From contig NZ_BROH01000001.1 in NCBI RefSeq assembly GCF_027923545.1, forward strand, positions 496,001 to 560,000: 64,000 nucleotides of DNA. Reading direction: 5' to 3'. This document shows, piece after piece, positions 30,940 to 38,641 of the stretch. The stretch is from Sinisalibacter aestuarii (GTDB lineage: Bacteria; Pseudomonadota; Alphaproteobacteria; Rhodobacterales; Rhodobacteraceae). How positions within the stretch are numbered: the stretch's first letter is position 1; each line of letters starts with the position of its first letter. The translations under genes and the position numbers were made by a program. The notes below the pieces were generated by a model. It was not told the DNA's origin, did no database searches, and saw nothing but the letters and a program-made list of their open reading frames with translations.

Positions 30940-32529
30940 TCAGTAGCCCAGCGCCACGCCGTCCTTGCGCGGGTCCGAGGCGCCGGTGAGCAGGCCGCTT
31001 GCATGGTCGATGCGGATCGCCTGTGCGCCGCCAAGCGGCTTTTCGGGGATGGTCACGGCATGGCCCATTGCGGCCAGTCCGGCGCGCACCGTATCTGGAT
31101 AGCCGCGCTCGACCTGCATCGCACCGGCATCGGCAAAGCTGCGCGGCGCGTCGAGGGCGGCCTGCGGGTTGAGCCCGTAATCCACGATATTGGTCAGCAC
31201 GCGCACATGGCCGTTGGGCTGATAGGCCCCGCCCATCACGCCGAAGGGCATCGTCACGCGCCCGTTCTCGCGCAGCATCGCCGGAATGATCGTGTGCATC
31301 GGCCGCTTGCCGCCACCCGCCTCGTTCGGATGCCCCTTCTCCAGCGTGAACCCCGCGCCACGGTTCTGGAACAGGATGCCGAATTTCTCCGAGGCGAGGC
31401 CGGAGCCGAAGGAATGGTAGATCGAATAGATCAGCGAGACCGACATCAGATCACGGTCGACAACCGCAACGTAGACAGTATCGCGGTGCTCCGCCCCGGC
31501 AAGCGGCGCGGCGGCAGGCTTCGCCCGCCCCGGGTCGACAAGCGCGGCCAGGCGCCGGGCGGTCTCGGGGGCAAGCATGTGATCGAGCCGGGTCGTATAG
31601 GCGGCGTCGGCCAGGAAACGGTTGCGTGCATCATAGGCGAGTTTGGCGGCCTCCGCCTCCAGATGCGCGCGCCGGGCGCCGAACGGCTCCAGCGCGGCGA
31701 GGTCGAATTCGGCGAGGATGTTGGCCATCAGGATCGCCGTCGCGCCCTGGCCGTTGGGCGGATGCTCGACAAGCTCAATACCCTTGTAGTGGCCCGAGAC
31801 GGGCTTGCCCCAGCTGGCTTCGGTCGCGGCAAAATCCTCTGGCGTGAACTGGCCGCCCATCGCATTCAGCGAGGCGACGAGGTCATCCGCCACCTCGCCT
31901 TCGTAGAATCCTTGTCGGCCTTCGGCGGCGATCCGGCGCAGCACCTCCGCCTGCGCCGGCGCGCGGAAGATCGTGCCGGGTGCCGGGGCGCCGCCGGTGG
32001 TAAGGTATCCGCGCCGGGCTGCGTCATTCATCAGGTGACCGTCGCGCGCGGCGATCGCCCAGTCGAAAGCGACGCGCGGGGCGACCGGCACGCCGTCCTC
32101 GGCGTAGCGGATCGCTGGTGCGAGCACCTGTGTCAGCGGCAGTCTGCCATGCGCCTCCGATAACCGGCAGACCGCGTCGACCGCGCCGGGAACGGTGACG
32201 GCGGCCACGTCACGCACCGGCACCGTTTCGTGCCCGGCAGCCCGGAGCGCCCCGGCATCGAGCCCGGCGGGTGCGCGGCCAGAGCCGTTCAGCGCAATGA
32301 TTCCGTCCGCACCGGGTATGTCGATCAGCGCGAAAGCGTCGCCGCCAAGCCCGGTCATTTGCGGTTCGCAAATGTTCAGCACCATCGCCGCGCCGATGGC
32401 CGCATCCACCGCATTGCCGCCGGCCTGCAGCAAGGCAACAGCGGTTTGTGCCGCGAGCGGATGGGAGGTGGCGCAAAGGCCGCTGGTGGCGAAGACGGGG
32501 GAGCGGCCGGGCAGGTGAAAATCGCGCAT
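30940..32529 (-). CDS. Gamma-glutamyltransferase family protein
   Basis: A 529-residue Ntn-hydrolase precursor that self-cleaves to two subunits. The catalytic Thr is expected at residue 351 in RDTVYVAVVD, giving a small subunit of about 179 residues. NGSGRAP (81-87), TVPGAVDAV and the late GVMGGAYQPNGH are family motifs. It lacks a signal peptide and so is a cytoplasmic GGT-like enzyme. ATG at 32529 has AAGG 6 nt upstream, so the longer frame is rejected. Confidence 0.85.
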   Translation of the reverse strand: MRDFHLPGRSPVFATSGLCATSHPLAAQTAVALLQAGGNAVDAAIGAAMVLNICEPQMTGLGGDAFALIDIPGADGIIALNGSGRAPAGLDAGALRAAGHETVPVRDVAAVTVPGAVDAVCRLSEAHGRLPLTQVLAPAIRYAEDGVPVAPRVAFDWAIAARDGHLMNDAARRGYLTTGGAPAPGTIFRAPAQAEVLRRIAAEGRQGFYEGEVADDLVASLNAMGGQFTPEDFAATEASWGKPVSGHYKGIELVEHPPNGQGATAILMANILAEFDLAALEPFGARRAHLEAEAAKLAYDARNRFLADAAYTTRLDHMLAPETARRLAALVDPGRAKPAAAPLAGAEHRDTVYVAVVDRDLMSVSLIYSIYHSFGSGLASEKFGILFQNRGAGFTLEKGHPNEAGGGKRPMHTIIPAMLRENGRVTMPFGVMGGAYQPNGHVRVLTNIVDYGLNPQAALDAPRSFADAGAMQVERGYPDTVRAGLAAMGHAVTIPEKPLGGAQAIRIDHASGLLTGASDPRKDGVALGY

Positions 32530-32664
32530 ATGTGCCTTGGGCAAAGGTGGGGCGGGCGGCGCGGTTGCGCCGGCCTGCAAGCGGCGTGACGCTGGCGCAA
32601 ATGGCACGGCAATGCAACCGCCTGCGATCACGCGGCAGGATCGGGCTGGCCCGGAGGGCAAGAA

Positions 32665-32710
32665 CCTCGGTGCCACGCACTGGGTGGGGGCTGTTAACGT
32701 GGCACCGAGG
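32665..32710. repeat. Perfect 13-bp inverted repeat with 20-nt loop
   Basis: CCTCGGTGCCACG (32665-32677) and its exact complement (32698-32710) flank a G-rich 20-nt loop. It lies in the 277-nt gap between the gamma-glutamyltransferase start and the anti-sigma gene stop, about 97 nt past that stop, so it could be a distant terminator or structured RNA. No T-run is attached. Confidence 0.6.
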
Positions 32711-32806
32711 GAAGCTTTTGCAGCTACAATGCCACTCTTCTCCGGCAATCGGTCCACGATTGGGAACCAATCGGGTTTTTTTGGGGCAATCCCCGAAAGC
32801 TGTGGA

Positions 32807-33316
32807 TCAATTGATCCGGTTTGTCGCCGTCAGCGCCAGGCAGAAGTGAAGCTCGTTGCGGTTGGCGGAGCGGTGGTATTCCAACGTTTCGGTCAGCTCG
32901 CGCACCAGCAACCAGCCAAACCCGCCTTCGGGCAGGGCGTGGGGCGGCACGTCCAGATCGTGTGGCCGGCCAAGGGGGATTTCGCCCCTTGGCATCGGCC
33001 TGCCATCGTCGCGGACATGAACATCCAGAACGTCACGCCGCCGCTCGATCTCGATCTCGATCACACCGCGGCCATGATCGGCATAGGCATGTTCCACCAC
33101 GTTGTTGAGCACTTCGGCGAGCACGATCTCGGCGTTGCCGCATGCCTGCGGCGCGATGCCCATCCGGCGGAGCGCGCTCACCGCAAGGTGCAATATGCGC
33201 CGCACCGAGGTGTCATCCCCCGCGCAGACGAGGCGGATCCTCTGCCCGTCCGGCGATATCGCGGCCCGCCGGTGATCGCGTGCGCGCCCCATAAAGGTGA
33301 AGGATCTATCCAGCAT
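32807..33316 (-). CDS. Anti-sigma factor-type serine kinase (RsbW-like ATPase domain)
   Basis: A 169-residue single-domain GHKL ATPase: NAEIVLAEVLNNVVEHAY is the N-box, and VRDDGRPMPRG the G1-box. Such proteins phosphorylate a STAS partner and bind a sigma factor. The ATG at 33316 overlaps the end of the STAS gene by 11 bp, so they are translationally linked. No sigma factor or PP2C phosphatase gene is close by. Confidence 0.85.
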   Translation of the reverse strand: MLDRSFTFMGRARDHRRAAISPDGQRIRLVCAGDDTSVRRILHLAVSALRRMGIAPQACGNAEIVLAEVLNNVVEHAYADHGRGVIEIEIERRRDVLDVHVRDDGRPMPRGEIPLGRPHDLDVPPHALPEGGFGWLLVRELTETLEYHRSANRNELHFCLALTATNRIN

Positions 33317-33650
33317 CCGCCAGCCTGCCGGTGGCAGCAGCCACATCCGGGTGGATCGTGAACACCGTATCCATCCGGGTCAGCCGGAACACTTTCTCCA
33401 CCATCGGCGTGAGCCCGGCGAGCTCAAGGCTGCGGTCCGGCCCGAGCTGTTTCATCGCCGCCACGACGGCGCCAAGGCCCGAACTGTCAAGAAAACCGAC
33501 CGCCGCCAGATCGAGCACCACGCGCTTCGGCCCGCCTTCGGTCAGGCCACGCATCATGTCCTTGAACCGGATGGCGACGGCGGCATCAATGCGTGCGTCG
33601 CCGACGGTGATCACACGCAGGGCGCCGAAATCCTTGCTGGTCAGATCCAT
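33306..33650 (-). CDS. STAS-domain anti-sigma factor antagonist
   Basis: A 114-residue STAS protein with the phospho-acceptor loop DSSGLGAVVAAM near residue 58. With its RsbW-like partner it makes a partner-switching pair controlling an unseen target. The ATG at 33650 has AAGGAGAAAGG upstream. Confidence 0.88.
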   Translation of the reverse strand: MDLTSKDFGALRVITVGDARIDAAVAIRFKDMMRGLTEGGPKRVVLDLAAVGFLDSSGLGAVVAAMKQLGPDRSLELAGLTPMVEKVFRLTRMDTVFTIHPDVAAATGRLADAG

Positions 33651-33701
33651 TGCCTTTCTCCTTTCCGGCAGGCTCGTTATGACTGAAGCTAGCGGGCGAT
33701 C

Positions 33702-33717
33702 CTTACCATTCGGTAAG
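33702..33717. promoter_or_regulatory. Short dyad CTTACC-ATTC-GGTAAG
   Basis: A perfect 6-bp inverted repeat with 4-nt spacer between the divergent STAS and fRMsr genes, a possible operator. Low information content. Confidence 0.3.
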
Positions 33718-33746
33718 CGTCGGCCGGGTTTGGTGAAGGACAGAGC

Positions 33747-34196
33747 ATGGATTACGCGGAATTGCGCAGCCGGATCGGAGCGCTGGTGGCCGGTGAGACC
33801 GATATCGTCGCGCTGATGGCCACGGTGGCCTGCGAGGTGCACCATTTCGACGCCCGGTTCGACTGGACCGGGTTCTATCGCGTCACCGCGCCCGGACATC
33901 TCAAGATCGGTCCCTATCAGGGCGGGCATGGCTGCCTCGATATTCCGTTCGAGCGGGGCGTCTGCGGCGCGGCGGCGCGCACGGGCGAGGTGCAGCGCGT
34001 CGACGATGTCGAGGCATTTCCCGGCCATATCGCCTGCGCCGCGTCCACCCGGTCGGAGCTGGTGTTGCCTGTCTGGAACGGCGCCGGCGCACTGATCGGC
34101 GTGTTCGATATCGACAGCGACCGTCCTGCCGCCTTTACTGACGAGGATGCCGAGGCGCTCGGCGCGATGCTGGAGGAGGTGTTTGGGCGATGCTGA
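33747..34196 (+). CDS. msrC: Free methionine-(R)-sulfoxide reductase, GAF-type
   Basis: A 149-residue GAF-domain enzyme that reduces free Met-R-sulfoxide. All three family cysteines are present at 63, 73 and 97, with the same 10- and 24-residue spacing as the E. coli enzyme. The motifs IGPYQG, RGVCGAAARTGEVQ and FPGHIACAASTRSELVLPV are diagnostic. It leads an operon with a GFA protein (7-bp overlap), LysE and an RluA-type synthase. Confidence 0.93.
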   Translation: MDYAELRSRIGALVAGETDIVALMATVACEVHHFDARFDWTGFYRVTAPGHLKIGPYQGGHGCLDIPFERGVCGAAARTGEVQRVDDVEAFPGHIACAASTRSELVLPVWNGAGALIGVFDIDSDRPAAFTDEDAEALGAMLEEVFGRC

Positions 34197-34567
34197 AAGG
34201 ATCCTGCCTGTGCGGCGACGTGACCTTCACGGTCACCGGCACGCCGCATGATCCGGCGGCCTGCCATTGTAGCCAGTGCCGAAAGATGTCGGGCCATATC
34301 TGGGCGGCGGCGATCGTTGCGGAAGACGAGATCGAGATTGCCGGCCCGGTGCGCTGGTATCATGCCAGCGAGAAGGCAAGGCGCGGCTTCTGCCCGCGCT
34401 GCGGCTCGTCGCTGTTCTGGCAGGGGATCGGTTCGGGCAACATGGATTTCGCGCTCGGCGCGGTGGATGGTCCGACGGGGATGCACCTGGCCCGCCATAT
34501 CTTCGTGGAGAGCAAGGGCGATTATTACGATATCCCCGCGAGCGAGCCACAGCAGGAAGAGGAATGA
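34190..34567 (+). CDS. GFA-family zinc-binding protein
   Basis: A 125-residue CENP-V/GFA-domain protein, the fold of glutathione-dependent formaldehyde-activating enzyme. Zinc-binding cysteines are visible in SCLCGDVTF (residues 5-13), CHCSQCRKMSG (about 25-35) and CPRCGSSLFW (about 68-77). The substrate is unknown. Starts inside the end of msrC. Confidence 0.88.
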   Translation: MLKGSCLCGDVTFTVTGTPHDPAACHCSQCRKMSGHIWAAAIVAEDEIEIAGPVRWYHASEKARRGFCPRCGSSLFWQGIGSGNMDFALGAVDGPTGMHLARHIFVESKGDYYDIPASEPQQEEE

Positions 34568-35178
34568 TGCTTCTCGGCCTCGACTGGCTGACCGTGGCGA
34601 GCTTTCTCGGCGCGGGGGTGCTGCTGAACCTCACGCCGGGGGCGGATGTGATGTTCGCCTCCGCCTCCGGCATGTCGGGCGGGCCGCGTGTGGGCGTTGC
34701 GGCGGCGTTCGGCGTGGCGCTGGGCGGGCTCATGCACAGTGTTCTGGCGGCGGCCGGGCTGGCGGTGATCCTGCAGGCCAACCCGCTCGCCTATGACGTG
34801 GTGCGCTATGCCGGGGCGGCCTATCTGCTCTTCCTCGCGGTGAAGAGCTGGCGCGCCGGGCCGCCGGACGAGGCGCAGGGCGTGGCGCGGCTCGGGCGGG
34901 CGATCCGGCGCGGCTTCGTCACCAATGCGCTGAACCCGAAGGTGGCGCTGTTCGTACTCGCCTTCCTGCCGCAATTCACCCGGCCCGAGGCGGGGCCGGT
35001 CTGGGCGCAGATCCTGCTTCTGGGCGGATTGTTCTCCACCACCGGCTTCTTCATCACGGCAGGTTACGGCGTTCTGGCAGGCGTGGCGGGGCAGGCACTG
35101 GGCCGGGCGGCGGGCTGGCTCGATCGCGTCGCCGCCATCGTTTTCGGCGCGCTCGCCTTGCGGCTCCTGCTGGACTGA
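34564..35178 (+). CDS. LysE-family amino-acid/metabolite exporter
   Basis: A 204-residue, about six-helix membrane protein of the LysE/RhtB family, with the N-terminal LLNLTPGADVMF and the middle FVTNALNPKVALFVLAFLPQF signature. The start ATGATG overlaps the GFA stop. It is the third gene of the msrC operon. The exported compound cannot be read. Confidence 0.88.
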   Translation: MMLLGLDWLTVASFLGAGVLLNLTPGADVMFASASGMSGGPRVGVAAAFGVALGGLMHSVLAAAGLAVILQANPLAYDVVRYAGAAYLLFLAVKSWRAGPPDEAQGVARLGRAIRRGFVTNALNPKVALFVLAFLPQFTRPEAGPVWAQILLLGGLFSTTGFFITAGYGVLAGVAGQALGRAAGWLDRVAAIVFGALALRLLLD

Positions 35179-35205
35179 GGCTGCCGCATCTGCGAAACGC
35201 GGGCG

Positions 35206-35856
35206 ATGAGCAGCGACGATTACAACCCGCCCACCGACCCTTTGAAGATCGTGTATCACGATCACGAGCTTCTGGTGCTCGACAAACCCTCCGGCCTGCT
35301 CAGCGTGCCGGGCAAGGGGGAGCATCTGGCCGATTGCCTGCTCGCGCGGGTGCAGGAGGCCTTTCCCGAGGCGCTGCTGGTGCACCGGCTCGACCGCGAT
35401 ACCTCGGGCATCATGATCTTTGCCCTCACGCCGCATGCCCAGCGGCATCTCGGGCTGCAATTCGAGAAGCGGCAGACCAAGAAGGTCTATGTCGCGCGGG
35501 TCTGGGGCCATGTGGCGGAGAAAACCGGAACGGTGGACCTGCCGCTGATCGTCGACTGGCCGAACCGCCCGCTCCAGCACGTCAACCACGAGACCGGCAA
35601 GCCGGCGGTGACGGATTGGCGGGTGGTGCGGTATGAGGACGGGACCACGCGGGTGCGGCTCTATCCGCATACCGGGCGCAGCCATCAGCTTCGGGTGCAT
35701 ATGAAGGAGATCGGCCATCCGATTCTGGGCGATCCGTTCTATGCCGAGGGGGCGGCGCGGGATTATCCTCGACTCATGCTGCACGCCGAGAGCCTGCGGG
35801 TGCGCCACCCGGATGGGGGCAAGGGGATGACCTTCTCGGCGAAATGCCCGTTCTGA
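35206..35856 (+). CDS. RluA-family pseudouridine synthase
   Basis: A 216-residue RNA pseudouridine synthase with the catalytic Asp in HRLDRDTSGIMIFA (near residue 64) and the late GRSHQLRVHMKEIGHPILGD motif. No S4 domain is present, which fits the short RluA type that modifies 23S rRNA U746 and tRNA U32. Starts 27 nt after lysE. Confidence 0.88.
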   Translation: MSSDDYNPPTDPLKIVYHDHELLVLDKPSGLLSVPGKGEHLADCLLARVQEAFPEALLVHRLDRDTSGIMIFALTPHAQRHLGLQFEKRQTKKVYVARVWGHVAEKTGTVDLPLIVDWPNRPLQHVNHETGKPAVTDWRVVRYEDGTTRVRLYPHTGRSHQLRVHMKEIGHPILGDPFYAEGAARDYPRLMLHAESLRVRHPDGGKGMTFSAKCPF

Positions 35857-35946
35857 GGCTGGGCGAGGTCGCACAGGTTGTTATATCATTGATATTTCAT
35901 ATGATAGCGCTAACTATCTTGCCGGCGTGGCGATCCTGTTCGGTCG

Positions 35947-36032
35947 CCGGGGGGCTGTCTGCCCCCCGGACCCCCCGAAGGTATTTGAGGAACGAAGAAG
36001 GCAAATCCGCTTCTCTGTTCTTCAAGTACCTC
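35947..36032. repeat. GGACCCCC-type intergenic repeat with inverted tail
   Basis: A 9-bp perfect hairpin (CCGGGGGGC/GCCCCCCGG, loop TGTCT) is followed by GGACCCCCCGAAGGTATTTGAGG. The tail 35978-36000 is matched in reverse by 36010-36032 (18 of 23 positions), so two tails face each other between the convergent RluA-like and aldehyde dehydrogenase genes. A second copy is at 41898. Confidence 0.65.
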
Positions 36033-36087
36033 ATGGAGATACGCCGGTAACCTGGCCTTGCGCCCGATCGGTGTGCCGGGGTGAAAT

Positions 36088-37527
36088 TCAGTCGTTTGCC
36101 CAGCCGCCGATCGCTTTCACTTCGAGGAAATCCTCGATGCCGAACACCCCGCCTTCGCGGCCATTGCCCGATTGCTTCATGCCGCCGAAGGGGGAGCCGA
36201 AGCTGCGCGACTGGCCGTTCATTTCGACCATGCCGGAGCGGACCTTCAGCGCCACGCGGTTGGCGCGGGCTCCGTCCTGTGTTTGCACATAATTGGTCAG
36301 GCCGTAGACGGTATCGTTGGCGATCCCGATCGCCTCTTCTTCGGTATCGAAGGGGATGATCGAGAGCACCGGGCCGAAGATTTCCTCGCGCGCGATGGTC
36401 ATCTGGTTGGTCACATCGGCAAAGACCGTGGGCTTGACGTAATAGCCCCGGTTGAACCCGTCGGGCAGGCCGGTGCCGCCGGCCACCAGCCGCGCGCCTT
36501 CGTCGATGCCTTTCTGGATCAGATCCTGGATCTTGCCCCATTGGGTGGCGTTGACCACCGGGCCGATATGGCGGCCTTCCTCGTGCGGGTTGCCCACGGC
36601 GATGGCATTGGCCACATTGGCGGCTTCTGCCACGGCGCTGTCGTAGATGTCGCGCTGCACCAGCATCCGGCTCGGCGCGTTGCAGCTCTGGCCGGTATTC
36701 TGCATCATGTGGATGACGCCGCGCTTCACCGCCTTTTCGTCGGCATCGGCGAAGAGGATGTTGGCCCCCTTGCCGCCCAGTTCGAGATGCACGCGCTTCA
36801 GCGTGTCGGCGGCGTTTTTCGAGATGGCGATGCCGGCGCGGGTGGAGCCGGTGAAGCTGACCATATCCACGTCGGGGTGGCCGGTGAGGGCGGTGCCGGC
36901 GGTCATCCCGTCGCCGTTGACGAGGTTGAACACTCCCGGCGGGAAGCCGGCCTCGTGCATGAATTCGGCGAACAGAATCGCATCGAGCGGGCTTTCTTCC
37001 GAGGGTTTCAGCACCATGGTGCAGCCTGCGACGGCGGCGGCGACCACCTTGAGCGTGATCTGGTTCATCGGCCAGTTCCATGGTGTGATCAGCCCGGCGA
37101 CGCCCACCGGCTCGTAGACGATCCGGTCATTCGGGGCGCGCTCCGAGAGCGGGCGGATGAATTCGAAATCTTTCGCCGCGGCGATGAATTCCTTGATGTG
37201 GAACGTGCCCGCGCCGACCTGGTTGGCGCGGCTCATGTCGATGGGTGCGCCCATGGCCAGTGTCATCGCCTGGGCCATCTCCTCGGAGCGTTCGAGATAG
37301 ATCGCGAGCAGCTTTTCCACCAGCGCGATGCGCTCTGCGGGGGGCGTGGCCATCCAGGCGGGAAAGGCGGCCCTGGCGGCGGCGACGGCCTTGTTCACAT
37401 CGGCTTCGCCGGCGAGCGAGATCACGGCCACCTGCTCTTCGGTGGAGGGGTCGATCACCGGGTGATCGCGGGGCGTTTCGGGGGTGACCCATGCGCCGTT
37501 GATGTAGAAGTCGCGTTTCTCGATCAT
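36088..37527 (-). CDS. Aldehyde dehydrogenase family protein
   Basis: A 479-residue NAD(P)-dependent aldehyde dehydrogenase. PWNWPM (near residue 149) starts the active-site region, ELGGKGANI holds the general-base Glu (near 250), and QNTGQSCNAPSR holds the catalytic Cys (near 285). The C-terminal GGMKQSGNGREGG is typical. The substrate is not deducible. It has its own promoter region, about 190 nt long, shared divergently with the peroxiredoxin. Confidence 0.92.
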   Translation of the reverse strand: MIEKRDFYINGAWVTPETPRDHPVIDPSTEEQVAVISLAGEADVNKAVAAARAAFPAWMATPPAERIALVEKLLAIYLERSEEMAQAMTLAMGAPIDMSRANQVGAGTFHIKEFIAAAKDFEFIRPLSERAPNDRIVYEPVGVAGLITPWNWPMNQITLKVVAAAVAGCTMVLKPSEESPLDAILFAEFMHEAGFPPGVFNLVNGDGMTAGTALTGHPDVDMVSFTGSTRAGIAISKNAADTLKRVHLELGGKGANILFADADEKAVKRGVIHMMQNTGQSCNAPSRMLVQRDIYDSAVAEAANVANAIAVGNPHEEGRHIGPVVNATQWGKIQDLIQKGIDEGARLVAGGTGLPDGFNRGYYVKPTVFADVTNQMTIAREEIFGPVLSIIPFDTEEEAIGIANDTVYGLTNYVQTQDGARANRVALKVRSGMVEMNGQSRSFGSPFGGMKQSGNGREGGVFGIEDFLEVKAIGGWAND

Positions 37528-37599
37528 GTCTCACTCCCAGTCGGATTTGCGCGGCACTCTGTCACCGGGGGCCGGGCATCGCAAGCCGGTAGGGGCTTA

Positions 37600-37611
37600 A
37601 TTTGATCAAAT
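37600..37611. promoter_or_regulatory. Perfect 12-bp palindrome ATTTGATCAAAT
   Basis: Fully symmetric, 73 nt above the aldehyde dehydrogenase ATG. It is not an FNR/Dnr site (TTGAT-N4-ATCAA), because no 4-nt spacer exists. Candidate operator for the dehydrogenase. Confidence 0.35.
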
Positions 37612-37668
37612 CTCCGCGCTCGCGGGAACGTGGCCTGAAAAAATGTCGCAGGGGGTTGATTTCAGTGT

Positions 37669-37685
37669 CTTAGAAATTTTCTAAG
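37669..37685. promoter_or_regulatory. Irr-type iron control element upstream of peroxiredoxin
   Basis: CTTAGAAATTTTCTAAG is a perfect 8-bp dyad around one base and contains TTAGAA-N3-TTCTAA, the core of the alphaproteobacterial ICE (Irr box). It lies 34-50 nt before the peroxiredoxin ATG and would overlap a promoter whose -35-like TTGATT is at 37655. Confidence 0.55.
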
Positions 37686-37718
37686 GTACAACGAAAACAC
37701 CCCTGACTGGAGACGATT

Positions 37719-38375
37719 ATGAGCCTTCGCATCAACGACACCGTTCCGAACATTCACCTGAAAACCGACCAGGGCGACTTCGACCTGCACGACTTCATCG
37801 GCGACAGCTACACCGTGCTGTTCTCGCACCCGGCGGACTTTACCCCGATCTGCACCACCGAGTTTGGCGCCGTCGCCCAGCTTGCCGACGAATGGGAAAA
37901 GCGCGGCGTGAAGGTGATCGGCCTGTCGGTCGACAGCGTCGATGAGCACGTGAAATGGAAGAACGACATTTCGACCTTCGCCAATGCGCCGGCGACCTTC
38001 CCGATCATCGCCGATACCGATCTTGTGGTGTCGAAGGCGCTCGACATGCTGCCGGCCGATGCCTACCTGCCGGAAGGCAAGACCGCCGAAGACAGCCAGA
38101 CCGTGCGGGTCGTCTTCATCTTCGGCCCGGACAAGAAGCTGCGCCTGAGCATGACCTATCCGATGTCGGTGGGCCGCAACTTTGCCGAAGTGCTGCGTGC
38201 GCTCGATGCGGTGATGGCGACCGACGGCTCGGTGGTGCGTACCCCCGCCAACTGGACGCCGGGCGCCGATGTGATCGTGGCGCCGTCGATGTCGACCGAG
38301 GATGCACGCGCGAAATACGGCGACGTGAAAGAGATCTTCCCCTATCTGCGGACGATGAAAGACCCGAACGCCTGA
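37719..38375 (+). CDS. 1-Cys peroxiredoxin (Prx6 type)
   Basis: A 218-residue thiol peroxidase that removes H2O2 and organic peroxides. The peroxidatic Cys is in HPADFTPICTTEF near residue 48, with the conserved Thr and Arg. The C-terminal arm (PYLRTMKDP) is typical of Prx6. No resolving Cys is seen. Ends in a strong terminator. A candidate Irr box precedes it. Confidence 0.92.
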   Translation: MSLRINDTVPNIHLKTDQGDFDLHDFIGDSYTVLFSHPADFTPICTTEFGAVAQLADEWEKRGVKVIGLSVDSVDEHVKWKNDISTFANAPATFPIIADTDLVVSKALDMLPADAYLPEGKTAEDSQTVRVVFIFGPDKKLRLSMTYPMSVGRNFAEVLRALDAVMATDGSVVRTPANWTPGADVIVAPSMSTEDARAKYGDVKEIFPYLRTMKDPNA

Positions 38376-38400
38376 GGGCGGTATCGCTGCATGTGAGACA

Positions 38401-38429
38401 CCCCGCCCGGTCCTCCGGGCGGGGTTTTT
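38401..38429 (+). terminator. Rho-independent terminator after peroxiredoxin
   Basis: A 10-bp stem CCCCGCCCGG/CCGGGCGGGG, loop TCCT, then TTTTT. It begins 26 nt after the stop and lies before the convergent DUF2783 gene. Confidence 0.9.
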
Positions 38430-38441
38430 CGTGTCAGCCGG

Positions 38442-38636
38442 TCAGCCTGCTTGCCTGGCGGCGCGGATCGCCTGCGCCAATACCTCGCGGTCGCCGATAT
38501 GGTTGGCGAGGGTGAGCAGGAGACGGGCGTTCAGCGCATCGCTTTCGTCTTTGGTCAGCCCGTCATGGGCCTCGATCAGCTCGGCGTAGAAATCGTCGGC
38601 GCCGTCGATATTCGGGGTCAGGGTCAGCTCGCTCAT
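38442..38636 (-). CDS. DUF2783 protein
   Basis: A 64-residue acidic helical protein with the DUF2783 pattern (DDFYAELIEAHDGLTxDES and NARLLLTLANHIGD). It lies 5 nt after a flavin monooxygenase, the arrangement seen for this family in other alphaproteobacteria. Role unknown. Confidence 0.82.
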   Translation of the reverse strand: MSELTLTPNIDGADDFYAELIEAHDGLTKDESDALNARLLLTLANHIGDREVLAQAIRAARQAG

Positions 38637-38641
38637 GGGGG

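Noticed and set aside
37600-37611. ATTTGATCAAAT as an FNR/Dnr box
   Set aside because: FNR sites need TTGAT-N4-ATCAA; here the arms abut with no spacer.
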